A stretch of DNA of 6,318 nucleotides, taken from contig CANHPI010000174.1 in assembly GCA_947462425.1 (NCBI GenBank), positions 1-6,318 on the forward strand, in the 5' to 3' direction. A program made the translations under genes and the position numbers. The notes beneath the pieces were generated by a model, which was not told where the DNA came from, made no database searches, and saw only the letters and a program-made list of their open reading frames with translations. This DNA comes from Bacteroidota bacterium (GTDB lineage Bacteria; Bacteroidota; Bacteroidia; B-17B0; B-17BO). Position 1 is the stretch's first letter; the number at the start of each line of letters is the position of its first letter. Positions 1 to 6,318 of the stretch are shown in pieces.

Positions 1-1
1 A

Positions 2-688
2 TTTTTATCTCTTAAAATACAAGCAAAAAATTTGCGATTTTTGTTAGCATTTAGTGCTGCTTATCTTTTTGCAATTTCTGTTACCCATTTATTACCCGAA
101 TGCTATGAAAATAGTAATTATAAATTGGTAGGATTATTTATTTTAATTGGATTTTTTATTCAAATCGTTATTGAATTTTTTAGTGCTGGTATTGAACATG
201 GTCATATTCACGCTCATTCTGATTCATGTAAAAAGCATTTACCAGTTGGGATGATTACAGGATTGTATTTACATTCTTTACTAGAAGGTTTACCAATATA
301 CCAAAGTGGTATTATTGAATCTCATTCCCAGACTGTTTTATCAACTCAACAATCGTTAGTTTTTGGAATTACAATTCATAATGTACCAATTGCAATTGCA
401 TTTGTTACTTTATTATTAGAACATAAGGCATCTAAATTAAAAACAATATTGTTATTGTTGGGATTTGCATTAATGGCTCCTATGGGTTGTTTGATTAGCT
501 ATGTGTTAAATTCGATAGGTGTAAATAATTATGATGGATTTTTAAAATTATCCTTCGGAGTTGTAATTGGTATATTTTTACATATCTCTACAGCCATTAT
601 GTTTGAAACTGGAGAAAATCATCGGTATAATTTAGCTAAAATAATGTCGATGATTGCTGGTGTTTTTTTGGCAGCCTTAATTAGTTAA
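2..688 (+). CDS. ZIP-family divalent metal (zinc) transporter, 5' end cut by window
   Basis: This is an inner-membrane permease that probably imports zinc or a related divalent cation. The frame is open from base 2 with no stop, and the residues before the first possible start (TTG at 32) already belong to a conserved helix, so the true start lies off the left edge. Numbering from base 2, about 228 residues are visible and seven helices can be drawn. The first (about 11-31) ends in HLLPE and matches ZIP TM2. The second (41-60) is followed by a His-rich loop with H66, H68, H70, H72, C76 and H79, as in the TM3-TM4 loop of the family. TM4 carries HSLLEG (91-96), TM5 carries HNVPIA (126-131), and TM7 has H194 and E202. 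Only TM1 is missing. TM5 lacks the Glu of the common HNxPEG form. The family call is firm; the metal is inferred. Stop is TAA. Confidence 0.88.
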   Translation, partial: FLSLKIQAKNLRFLLAFSAAYLFAISVTHLLPECYENSNYKLVGLFILIGFFIQIVIEFFSAGIEHGHIHAHSDSCKKHLPVGMITGLYLHSLLEGLPIYQSGIIESHSQTVLSTQQSLVFGITIHNVPIAIAFVTLLLEHKASKLKTILLLLGFALMAPMGCLISYVLNSIGVNNYDGFLKLSFGVVIGIFLHISTAIMFETGENHRYNLAKIMSMIAGVFLAALIS

Positions 689-720
689 TATGTTAATTAG
701 TCAATGTAGCGATTAGAGAA

Positions 721-754
721 TTTGACAATTAAATAAAAAACCATTTTAATTTTA
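721..754 (+). promoter_or_regulatory. Possible promoter for priA
   Basis: The gap between the transporter stop and priA contains TTGACA (722-727), then 17 bases, then TTTAAT (745-750), which is one mismatch from TATAAT. The same stretch can be read in the Bacteroidota style as TTTG (721-724), 22 bases, then TAATTTTA (747-754), one mismatch from TAnnTTTG. Either reading puts the transcription start within a few bases of the TTG start codon at 761, giving a very short or absent leader. AT-rich sequence produces such matches by chance, so this is only a candidate. Confidence 0.3.
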
Positions 755-760
755 ATATCA

Positions 761-3283
761 TTGGATCAAACAACAAATAGCACTTCTCAAACAACTTTTT
801 TTGTTGATGTTATTGTTCCACTATCAGTGGCTAATAAATTTACGTATCGTGTGCCAAAAGAATTGAATGAGCAAATAGTTGTTGGAAAACGAGTTATTGT
901 TCAGTTTGGAAAAACAAAATTTTACACAGCTATTATTTATAATGTACATCCTAATCCTCCAAAAGATTATGTAGCAAAATATATAGATTCAATATTAGAT
1001 GACGAACCCATTGTAACAAAAGCACAATTACAATTATGGGATTGGATTTCGCATTACTACCTATGTAATCCAGGTGATGTGATGAATGCCGCTTTGCCAA
1101 GTGGTTTAAAATTAAGTAGTACATCACACATTACTATTAATACAGATTTTAGTTTAGATGAAATGCCGTATGATTATTTTACAGAAAAAGAGCATACGGT
1201 TTTAGAAGCTTTGCAAATAAATTCTTCCTTAAGTTTTGATGATGTTAGCGTTATCCTTTCCACAAAAACTGTTCAGGGTTTTATTAATAAGTTAATTCAA
1301 AAAGGTGCTATAGTTATTTACGAAGAAATTAAAGATAAGTATAAGCCTAAATTAGTTGATTACATTGGTGTTAATCCAACTTTATTGAATAATCAAATGC
1401 AATTAAAAGAAGTATTGGATACTTTAGAAAAAAAAGCATTTAAGCAGGCTGAACTTTTATTGATGGTGCTTCATCTTTTAAAATCTGATGAAACAGCCAA
1501 GCAATTAGGTTTAGTAAAAAAAGCAACGTTACTAAAAACTTTTGATACAGCTGTTATTAAAGGTTTAGTTAAAAAAGAAATTTTAATTGAAACTGAACTT
1601 GAAACAAGTCGCTTGTTATTTGACAATAAAGAAAAGACTAATAAAACACTTAATGAATTTCAAATAAAAGCAGTTAAAGAAATTGAACACCAGTTTGAAA
1701 CTAAACAAGCCATTTTATTGCATGGAGTAACAGGAAGTGGAAAAACTGAAATTTATTCGGAATTAATTAATAAAGTTATTGCTCAAGGAAAACAAGTGTT
1801 ATACCTTGTTCCCGAAATTGCATTAACCACTCAATTAATAAGCCGTATCAGAGCAGTATTTGGTAATTCAGTTGGCATTTATCACTCAAAGTTTAGCGAA
1901 AATGAACGTGTTGAAATTTGGAATTCTATTTTGCATGAAGACGACCATAAACAAGATGCTAAACATTTTAATATTGTTTTAGGAACACGGTCTGCTTTAT
2001 TTTTACCATTCAATAATTTAGGATTAATTATTATTGATGAAGAACATGATAATTCCTATAAACAACAAGATCCTGCACCACGTTATCATGCTCGCGATGC
2101 AGCCATGTATTTAGCTAATTTACACAAAGCAAAAGTTTTATTAGGAACTGCAACACCTTCTTTTGAAAGTTATTATAATGCATTGCATAGTAAATTTGGT
2201 TTAGTAAGAATAGCTGAGAGGCACGGAAATGCAAGTTTACCATCAACGGTTGTGTGCGATTTAAAAAAAGAAACGCAGCAACAACAAAATAAATCTATCT
2301 TTTCTCATCAATTAGTTGATGCTATTACACAAGCTTTGTCAAAAAAAGAACAAGTCATTTTGTTTCAAAATCGCCGTGGTTTTGCTCCGTATACTGAATG
2401 TACCAGTTGTAATTGGATACCACATTGTACCCACTGCGATGTTGCGTTGATTTATCATAAACAAACAAATAAATTAAGTTGTCATTATTGCGGCTACGCT
2501 ATGCAACCTCCAACAAGTTGTGGCGCTTGTGGAAATAATAATTTAAAATACAAAGGGTTTGGCACAGAAAAAATTGAAGAAGAAATAGAAATTTTATTTC
2601 CCTCAGCTAAAGTGGCCCGCATGGATTTAGATACAACCAGAAGTAAATATGCTTATAAACAACTTATTGATGAATTTGAATTAGGCAATATTGATATTTT
2701 AGTTGGTACACAAATGGTTACTAAAGGTTTGGATTTTGATAACGTAAGTGTAGTTGGCGTTTTAAATGTGGATAGTGTTTTAAATTTTCCGGATTTTCGT
2801 TCTTTTGAAAAAGCCTATCAGTTAATTGTTCAAGTAAGTGGCAGAGCAGGGCGCAAGGATAAAAAAGGAACTGTTTATATTCAAACTAACCAGCCGGAAC
2901 ATTCTGTAATAAATCATGTTTTAGCCGATAATTATTTACAGTTTTATCAATCTCAAATAAATGAACGCGAACAATTTCATTACCCACCTTTTACCCGCGT
3001 AATTGAATTATCAGTTGTTTCAAAAGATGTAAATGTGGTAAATGATATAGCTCAACAATTAGCTAATCAATTAAAACCATTATTTGGTGGCATGATGTTA
3101 GGCCCAGAATTTCCATTAATAGCGAAAATAAAAGATCAATATCATAAACGTATTTTATTAAAAATTAACAGAGAATATTCGCCAACACAAGTTCGTAACT
3201 TATTGAAGCAAGAAATTGATACGCTTCAACACAATAATAAAAAAAGTATTTACCGTTTGCAGATAGATGCTGATCCGGTTTAA
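761..3283 (+). CDS. priA: Primosomal protein N' (replication restart helicase PriA)
   Basis: PriA is a cytoplasmic 3'-5' superfamily 2 DNA helicase that recognises abandoned replication forks and starts primosome reassembly. The 840 residues show the whole family layout. The 3'-DNA-binding domain starts near residue 13 (FFVDVIVPLSVANKFTYRVP) and is followed by a winged-helix region to about 290. Helicase motifs follow: Walker A GVTGSGKT (322-329), DEEH (426-429), GTATPS (462-467), FQNRRGFAPY (535-544), GTQMVTKGLDF (649-659) and QVSGRAGR (691-698). Four zinc-binding Cys pairs are present and complete: C547/C550, C556/C559, C574/C577 and C587/C590. The C-terminal domain has YPPFTRV (741-747) and IAKIKDQYHKRILLK (787-801). 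The start is TTG: the frame has an in-frame TAA at 734, no ATG between, and the next Met is beyond residue 100, inside the conserved domain. No Shine-Dalgarno is visible. It is longer than the roughly 730-residue E. coli protein, partly through the region before the helicase core. Confidence 0.97.
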   Translation: MDQTTNSTSQTTFFVDVIVPLSVANKFTYRVPKELNEQIVVGKRVIVQFGKTKFYTAIIYNVHPNPPKDYVAKYIDSILDDEPIVTKAQLQLWDWISHYYLCNPGDVMNAALPSGLKLSSTSHITINTDFSLDEMPYDYFTEKEHTVLEALQINSSLSFDDVSVILSTKTVQGFINKLIQKGAIVIYEEIKDKYKPKLVDYIGVNPTLLNNQMQLKEVLDTLEKKAFKQAELLLMVLHLLKSDETAKQLGLVKKATLLKTFDTAVIKGLVKKEILIETELETSRLLFDNKEKTNKTLNEFQIKAVKEIEHQFETKQAILLHGVTGSGKTEIYSELINKVIAQGKQVLYLVPEIALTTQLISRIRAVFGNSVGIYHSKFSENERVEIWNSILHEDDHKQDAKHFNIVLGTRSALFLPFNNLGLIIIDEEHDNSYKQQDPAPRYHARDAAMYLANLHKAKVLLGTATPSFESYYNALHSKFGLVRIAERHGNASLPSTVVCDLKKETQQQQNKSIFSHQLVDAITQALSKKEQVILFQNRRGFAPYTECTSCNWIPHCTHCDVALIYHKQTNKLSCHYCGYAMQPPTSCGACGNNNLKYKGFGTEKIEEEIEILFPSAKVARMDLDTTRSKYAYKQLIDEFELGNIDILVGTQMVTKGLDFDNVSVVGVLNVDSVLNFPDFRSFEKAYQLIVQVSGRAGRKDKKGTVYIQTNQPEHSVINHVLADNYLQFYQSQINEREQFHYPPFTRVIELSVVSKDVNVVNDIAQQLANQLKPLFGGMMLGPEFPLIAKIKDQYHKRILLKINREYSPTQVRNLLKQEIDTLQHNNKKSIYRLQIDADPV

Positions 3284-3401
3284 GAAAATTAATTATTAAT
3301 AAGAGCGTAAAAATTATTTGTTGTATTGATTATTTACACTTTCAATTTTAGTCTAATTTATAAAGGTTAAAGAATGGTTCGCTCAATTACAAACGTATTA
3401 C

Positions 3402-5483
3402 CTACTTTTTATAATTTGCAATACCTTCATCTAACCAATTAATATATTCAGGAATACTAGGATTATAACCTCGGATTGTATTTAAAACTTTTTCATTCCC
3501 GTCCACTAAAACATATAACGGTTGCGTACTTTGTCCGTAAACTTTTTCTTCCATATATTTAAACTTATCACCAATATCAGTAATTTGCCTTTCTTTACCA
3601 TACCATTGCACCGTCATAAATTCTTTAGGATCTAAGGCACGCTTATCATCCACATACAAAGATACTAGTACTACATTATTATTTAAACGATTGGTTACTT
3701 CTGCATCCGGCCAAACGTAATCTTCTGTTTTACGACAATTAGCACAAGCATGACCGGTAAAATCAATTAACAAAGGTTTGCCAACTTTTTTAGAATAAGC
3801 TAATGCGTTTTCATAATCATTTTTAAAATGAACAATTCCATTTTTATTTACTTCCATAAATTTTCCAAACTCTGCATCTTGCGGAATCGCACTTTTGGCA
3901 GAAGTTCCATTTCCAGAACCACCAAATCCATGAGGAGATTCTGAATATTCTAATGGTGGTAAAATACCGCTAAATAATTTTAATGGTGCGCCCCACATTC
4001 CCGGCATTAAATAAATCACCATAAAAAAAGATAGCATTGCAATAAATAATCTTCCTACCGAAACATGTTTTAAATCGCTATCATGTGATGTTTTAAACAT
4101 ACCTAATAAATACATCGTTAATAAAGCAAATATCACAATCCATAAACCCACAAAAACTTCGCGAGTTAAGACACCTGCTTGAACAACTAAATCGGCATTA
4201 GAAGCAAATTTTAAAGCCAAAGCTAATTCTACAAATCCTAAAGTAACTTTTACAGCATTTAACCAACCACCTGATTGTGGTAATGAATTTAAATAACCCG
4301 GAAACGCTGCAAAAAAACCAAATGGTAATGCCAATGCCAGCGAAAAACCAAACATCCCCCAAAATGGTCCGGAAATATTTCCGGTAGAAGATGCTTCTAC
4401 TAATAAAGTTCCAATGATTGGACCGGTACAAGAAAAAGAAACCAATGCCAACGTAAATGCCATGAAGAAAATGCCTATGTAGCCGCCTCTATCTGATTTA
4501 GCATCCATTTTGTTAACAAATGCACTTGGCAAGGTAATTTCAAAAGCACCTAAAAATGACATAGCAAAAACTAACAATAGAACAAAAAATGCCAAATTAA
4601 ACCAAACATTTGTTGACAATGAATGCAGAGCGCCTGCACCAAATATTAAGGTAACACCTAAACCTAAAGCAACATACAAAATAATAATAGAAATAGAATA
4701 TAATAAAGCATTACGAACACCTTGAGCTTTAGTTTTACTTTGTTTGGTAAAAAAACTCACGTTCATTGGAATCATAGGAAATACACAAGGTGTGAGTAAT
4801 GCTAATGCGCCACCAATAAAACCGGCAATAAAAATAGTCCACCATGATTTTGGCTCGTCTTGTTCGTTAGCTTTTAACTCAGCTTGCTTAACGTTTACAT
4901 TTTTTGGTTCAGATGTTATCTCATTGGCTTCTGCCAAAACAGAATCTGCTTTTGAAACGGTATCTTTAATAGATGTAACTAACGCAGGCTCAGTAACTGT
5001 ATTTGTTGCTTGTGTTAAACAGGCTGTAGTTCCTTGCAATTGAAATTCGAAATTATCAGCTGGTGGAAAAATACATTTCTCTTCCGTACATGCTTGAAAT
5101 TCATACTTACCTTTAATGTTTACTTTTTTATCTGATTTTAATTTAATTCGTTGTGTAAAAGTTGCGATATGCTCAAAATATTGCACATTCATTTCAAACA
5201 CTTTATCAAATTCTTTAACAGGCTTACTTTCTTTAGTTTTACCAACTAACTCATAATCGTTAGATTTATTAAATATAAATACCGTTGGATTAGGCCCATC
5301 TTTTACAGGACTTAAAGAATACATATGCCATGGTTCATCAATAGTTGCATTAAATTGCAAATCATATTCGCAATCTGATATTTTTTTTGATGTTAATTTA
5401 AAATGAACTGGAGCCTCTTGCGCAATTACAAATGAAAATGAGGTCACAATTAATAAAATAAGAAGTTGTATTTTTTTTAGCAT
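3402..5483 (-). CDS. dsbD: Thiol:disulfide interchange protein DsbD (protein-disulfide reductase)
   Basis: DsbD moves electrons from cytoplasmic thioredoxin through the inner membrane to periplasmic thiol proteins, for example disulfide isomerases and cytochrome c maturation proteins. The 693 residues contain all three modules. A signal peptide (about 1-21, ending VIA before QE) precedes the periplasmic alpha domain (about 22-150), which has PWHMYS (51-56) and the redox pair C132/C137 followed by PP. A low-complexity linker (about 156-210) leads to the CcdA-like beta domain with about eight helices (about 213-497); its two redox cysteines are C233 in TPCVFPMIP and C352 in SCTGPIIG. After a Gly/Ser-rich linker (about 510-535) comes the thioredoxin-fold gamma domain with C580-A-N-C583. 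Two extra cysteines, C38 and C155, are not part of the usual six. Start is ATG with an A-rich upstream and no Shine-Dalgarno; stop is TAG. It lies 93 bases downstream of a paralogue of its own alpha domain and converges on priA. Confidence 0.96.
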   Translation of the reverse strand: MLKKIQLLILLIVTSFSFVIAQEAPVHFKLTSKKISDCEYDLQFNATIDEPWHMYSLSPVKDGPNPTVFIFNKSNDYELVGKTKESKPVKEFDKVFEMNVQYFEHIATFTQRIKLKSDKKVNIKGKYEFQACTEEKCIFPPADNFEFQLQGTTACLTQATNTVTEPALVTSIKDTVSKADSVLAEANEITSEPKNVNVKQAELKANEQDEPKSWWTIFIAGFIGGALALLTPCVFPMIPMNVSFFTKQSKTKAQGVRNALLYSISIIILYVALGLGVTLIFGAGALHSLSTNVWFNLAFFVLLLVFAMSFLGAFEITLPSAFVNKMDAKSDRGGYIGIFFMAFTLALVSFSCTGPIIGTLLVEASSTGNISGPFWGMFGFSLALALPFGFFAAFPGYLNSLPQSGGWLNAVKVTLGFVELALALKFASNADLVVQAGVLTREVFVGLWIVIFALLTMYLLGMFKTSHDSDLKHVSVGRLFIAMLSFFMVIYLMPGMWGAPLKLFSGILPPLEYSESPHGFGGSGNGTSAKSAIPQDAEFGKFMEVNKNGIVHFKNDYENALAYSKKVGKPLLIDFTGHACANCRKTEDYVWPDAEVTNRLNNNVVLVSLYVDDKRALDPKEFMTVQWYGKERQITDIGDKFKYMEEKVYGQSTQPLYVLVDGNEKVLNTIRGYNPSIPEYINWLDEGIANYKK

Positions 5484-5576
5484 AACTGGTTTTTGTTTAG
5501 TAAATGTAAAACAATTTTAATGAAAGTTCTTTTGAGTTTACAAATCAAATAATATTATTATAAGATTCCTAAAAAT

Positions 5577-6050
5577 TTATTTTTTTGGAGCATTAACAAC
5601 TTCAGGAACTTCAGCGGTAAAAACTAAAGTTAATGGAGGAAGACATTGTAAATCGTTACAAGTCATAAATTCAAGTGAGGTATTTATAGTGAAAGCCTTC
5701 TTATTTTTTCGTATGATTTTTTGTTTAAAAATGGCTTTTTCAGAAAATACAAATACTTTAGCGTCAAAGGCAGACACAAATTCTTCGTGAGCGTCTTCTT
5801 CTTCAACTTTACCTACTAAATTAAAATTAGCATTTGGTGTTATTGTAAAAGAAGTTGGGATTGGTCCCACATCGGTAGGCCGCTGAGAATAAATATGCCA
5901 TTTTTTATCAATTATCGCTGTAAAAATAATCTCACCTTCTGTATCCGATTTTTCAACGTAAGTTGTACTCCAAACAACTGGTTTTAAAGGATTTTGAGAA
6001 AATCCTAAAACACTAATTATAAAAAATAAAAACACTAATAAACTTCTCAT
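5577..6050 (-). CDS. Secreted free-standing DsbD-alpha-like (DsbC/DsbD N-terminal domain) protein
   Basis: This 157-residue protein is probably exported and appears to be a single copy of the DsbD N-terminal immunoglobulin-like redox domain. A signal peptide covers about residues 1-19 (hydrophobic core LLVFLFFIISVLGF, then SQ). There is no further membrane segment, so it should be soluble in the periplasm. Its only cysteines are C131 and C136, in FMTCNDLQCLPP. From W51 to P139 it aligns by eye without gaps to residues 52-140 of the adjacent DsbD, sharing WHxYSxxP, GPxPT, LVGK and the C-x4-C pair, with roughly a third of positions identical. It has neither the membrane domain nor the thioredoxin domain. 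It may accept electrons from DsbD and pass them to a specific partner, or act in another thiol step; this is inference from context. It lies upstream of dsbD on the same strand, suggesting co-transcription. Start is ATG, stop TAA. Confidence 0.85.
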   Translation of the reverse strand: MRSLLVFLFFIISVLGFSQNPLKPVVWSTTYVEKSDTEGEIIFTAIIDKKWHIYSQRPTDVGPIPTSFTITPNANFNLVGKVEEEDAHEEFVSAFDAKVFVFSEKAIFKQKIIRKNKKAFTINTSLEFMTCNDLQCLPPLTLVFTAEVPEVVNAPKK

Positions 6051-6125
6051 AACTTCTAATTTTTAGTGAAAATAGGCATTATAAATTAGTTTTGATAAAG
6101 TGAATTCTTAAAAAATGTTAGTTAC

Positions 6126-6162
6126 AAAAAATGCTGCCATAGTTTTAAACTTTGGCAGCATT
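6126..6162 (-). terminator. Rho-independent terminator of the right-edge gene
   Basis: Read on the minus strand, TGGCAGCATT (partner at 6130-6139) closes a 10-bp stem with AATGCTGCCA (from 6153-6162), and a run of six U follows (A-run at 6126-6131 on the plus strand). An inner AGTT/AACT pair extends the stem after a single mismatch and leaves a loop of three bases. It begins about 20 bases after the TAG stop of the gene at 6183. On the plus strand no T-tract follows, so it acts leftward only. Confidence 0.88.
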
Positions 6163-6182
6163 AAGCTAAGGTAACTCCCAAA

Positions 6183-6317
6183 CTATTCAATAATCATTTC
6201 ATAAGGTAAACGAGCCTGAACTCCTTTTAGTTTCAATACATTTTTTAATTGCTTAATATAAATATATTGTTCGCCTAAATTTGTTTTCATTGCACGAGTT
6301 TCCATTTCATCTTTTGT
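6183..6317 (-). CDS. C-terminal fragment, tentatively signal peptide peptidase SppA (protease IV)
   Basis: Only the last 44 codons and a TAG stop are in the window; the gene enters from the right edge. The visible tail reads LGEQYIYIKQLKNVLKLKG and then VQARLPYEMIIE at the end. That Lys-rich helix followed by a '(V/I)QAR(L/M)P(Y/F)' ending resembles, from memory, the C-termini of Bacteroidota SppA, a membrane-bound serine protease that degrades leftover signal peptides. No catalytic residue is visible, so the identification is a resemblance only. That it is a genuine coding end is well supported by the strong terminator about 20 bases downstream. Confidence 0.55.
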   Translation of the reverse strand, partial: TKDEMETRAMKTNLGEQYIYIKQLKNVLKLKGVQARLPYEMIIE

Positions 6318-6318
6318 G

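Noticed and set aside
32..688. TTG at 32 as the start of the transporter gene
   Set aside because: The frame stays open to base 2, and the residues before the TTG continue the conserved TM2 region. The family needs a TM1 before it, so the gene is truncated by the window edge.
677..701. Direct repeat TTAATTAGT at 677-685 and 693-701
   Set aside because: It is short, A/T-rich, and half of it lies in the transporter coding end, so chance is sufficient explanation.
3284..3401. Search for a shared terminator between the convergent priA and dsbD genes
   Set aside because: Only weak AT-only inverted repeats (around 3288-3300) are visible. The short GAGCG/CGCTC match is about 70 bases apart and has no U-tract.
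4198..4431. Open frame on the minus strand inside dsbD
   Set aside because: It is an alternative frame of the conserved DsbD membrane domain, with no recognisable domain of its own.
4510..5043. Two plus-strand open frames antisense to dsbD (4510-4725 and 4744-5043)
   Set aside because: Both lie opposite conserved dsbD coding sequence, have no recognisable domains, and are best explained as shadows of it.
5548..5559. Perfect 12-base palindrome AATAATATTATT between the DsbD-alpha-like gene and dsbD
   Set aside because: It is all A and T, short, and not followed by a clear U-tract, so it is likely to occur by chance. It could only be considered an operator if conserved in relatives.
6078..6083. 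TATAAT on the minus strand upstream of the DsbD-alpha-like gene
   Set aside because: It has no convincing -35 or -33 partner at the right distance and is not the Bacteroidota TAnnTTTG form. A promoter is expected in 6051-6125, but I cannot place it.
6115..6174. 19-codon plus-strand frame starting ATG, spanning the hairpin
   Set aside because: It consists mostly of the terminator inverted repeat and has no support as a gene.

Overview
The window looks like ordinary chromosome from a low-GC member of the Bacteroidota. The evidence is strong A+T richness, A-rich start-codon contexts without clear Shine-Dalgarno sequences, signal peptides ending in '(A/S)Q', a DsbD of the Bacteroidota type with a TGxxCxNCRK thioredoxin motif, and a PriA of about 840 residues. 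I cannot resolve genus or order from this sequence alone. There is no sign of a mobile element, CRISPR array, RNA gene or phage.

Layout, left to right. Positions 2-688 (+) hold most of a ZIP-family metal transporter whose first membrane helix lies off the left edge. A 72-base gap with a possible promoter follows, then positions 761-3283 (+) encode PriA, the replication-restart helicase, apparently from a TTG start. A 118-base convergent gap separates priA from three leftward genes. These are, in their own transcription order, the last 44 codons of a gene entering from the right edge (6183-6317, tentatively signal peptide peptidase SppA), a small secreted DsbD-alpha-like protein (5577-6050), and a full-length three-module DsbD (3402-5483). 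A strong hairpin plus U-tract at 6126-6162 terminates the right-edge gene, so the DsbD-alpha-like gene and dsbD probably form a separate transcription unit.

How the genes fit together. DsbD carries electrons from cytoplasmic thioredoxin across the inner membrane to periplasmic thiol proteins. Its N-terminal alpha module hands them on. The gene just upstream encodes a free, exported copy of that alpha module with the same C-x4-C pair in nearly the same register, so the two most plausibly act in one periplasmic reducing pathway. PriA and the ZIP transporter show no functional link to it. I do not see an undescribed system here. The most interesting feature is the paralogous free-standing alpha domain beside dsbD.
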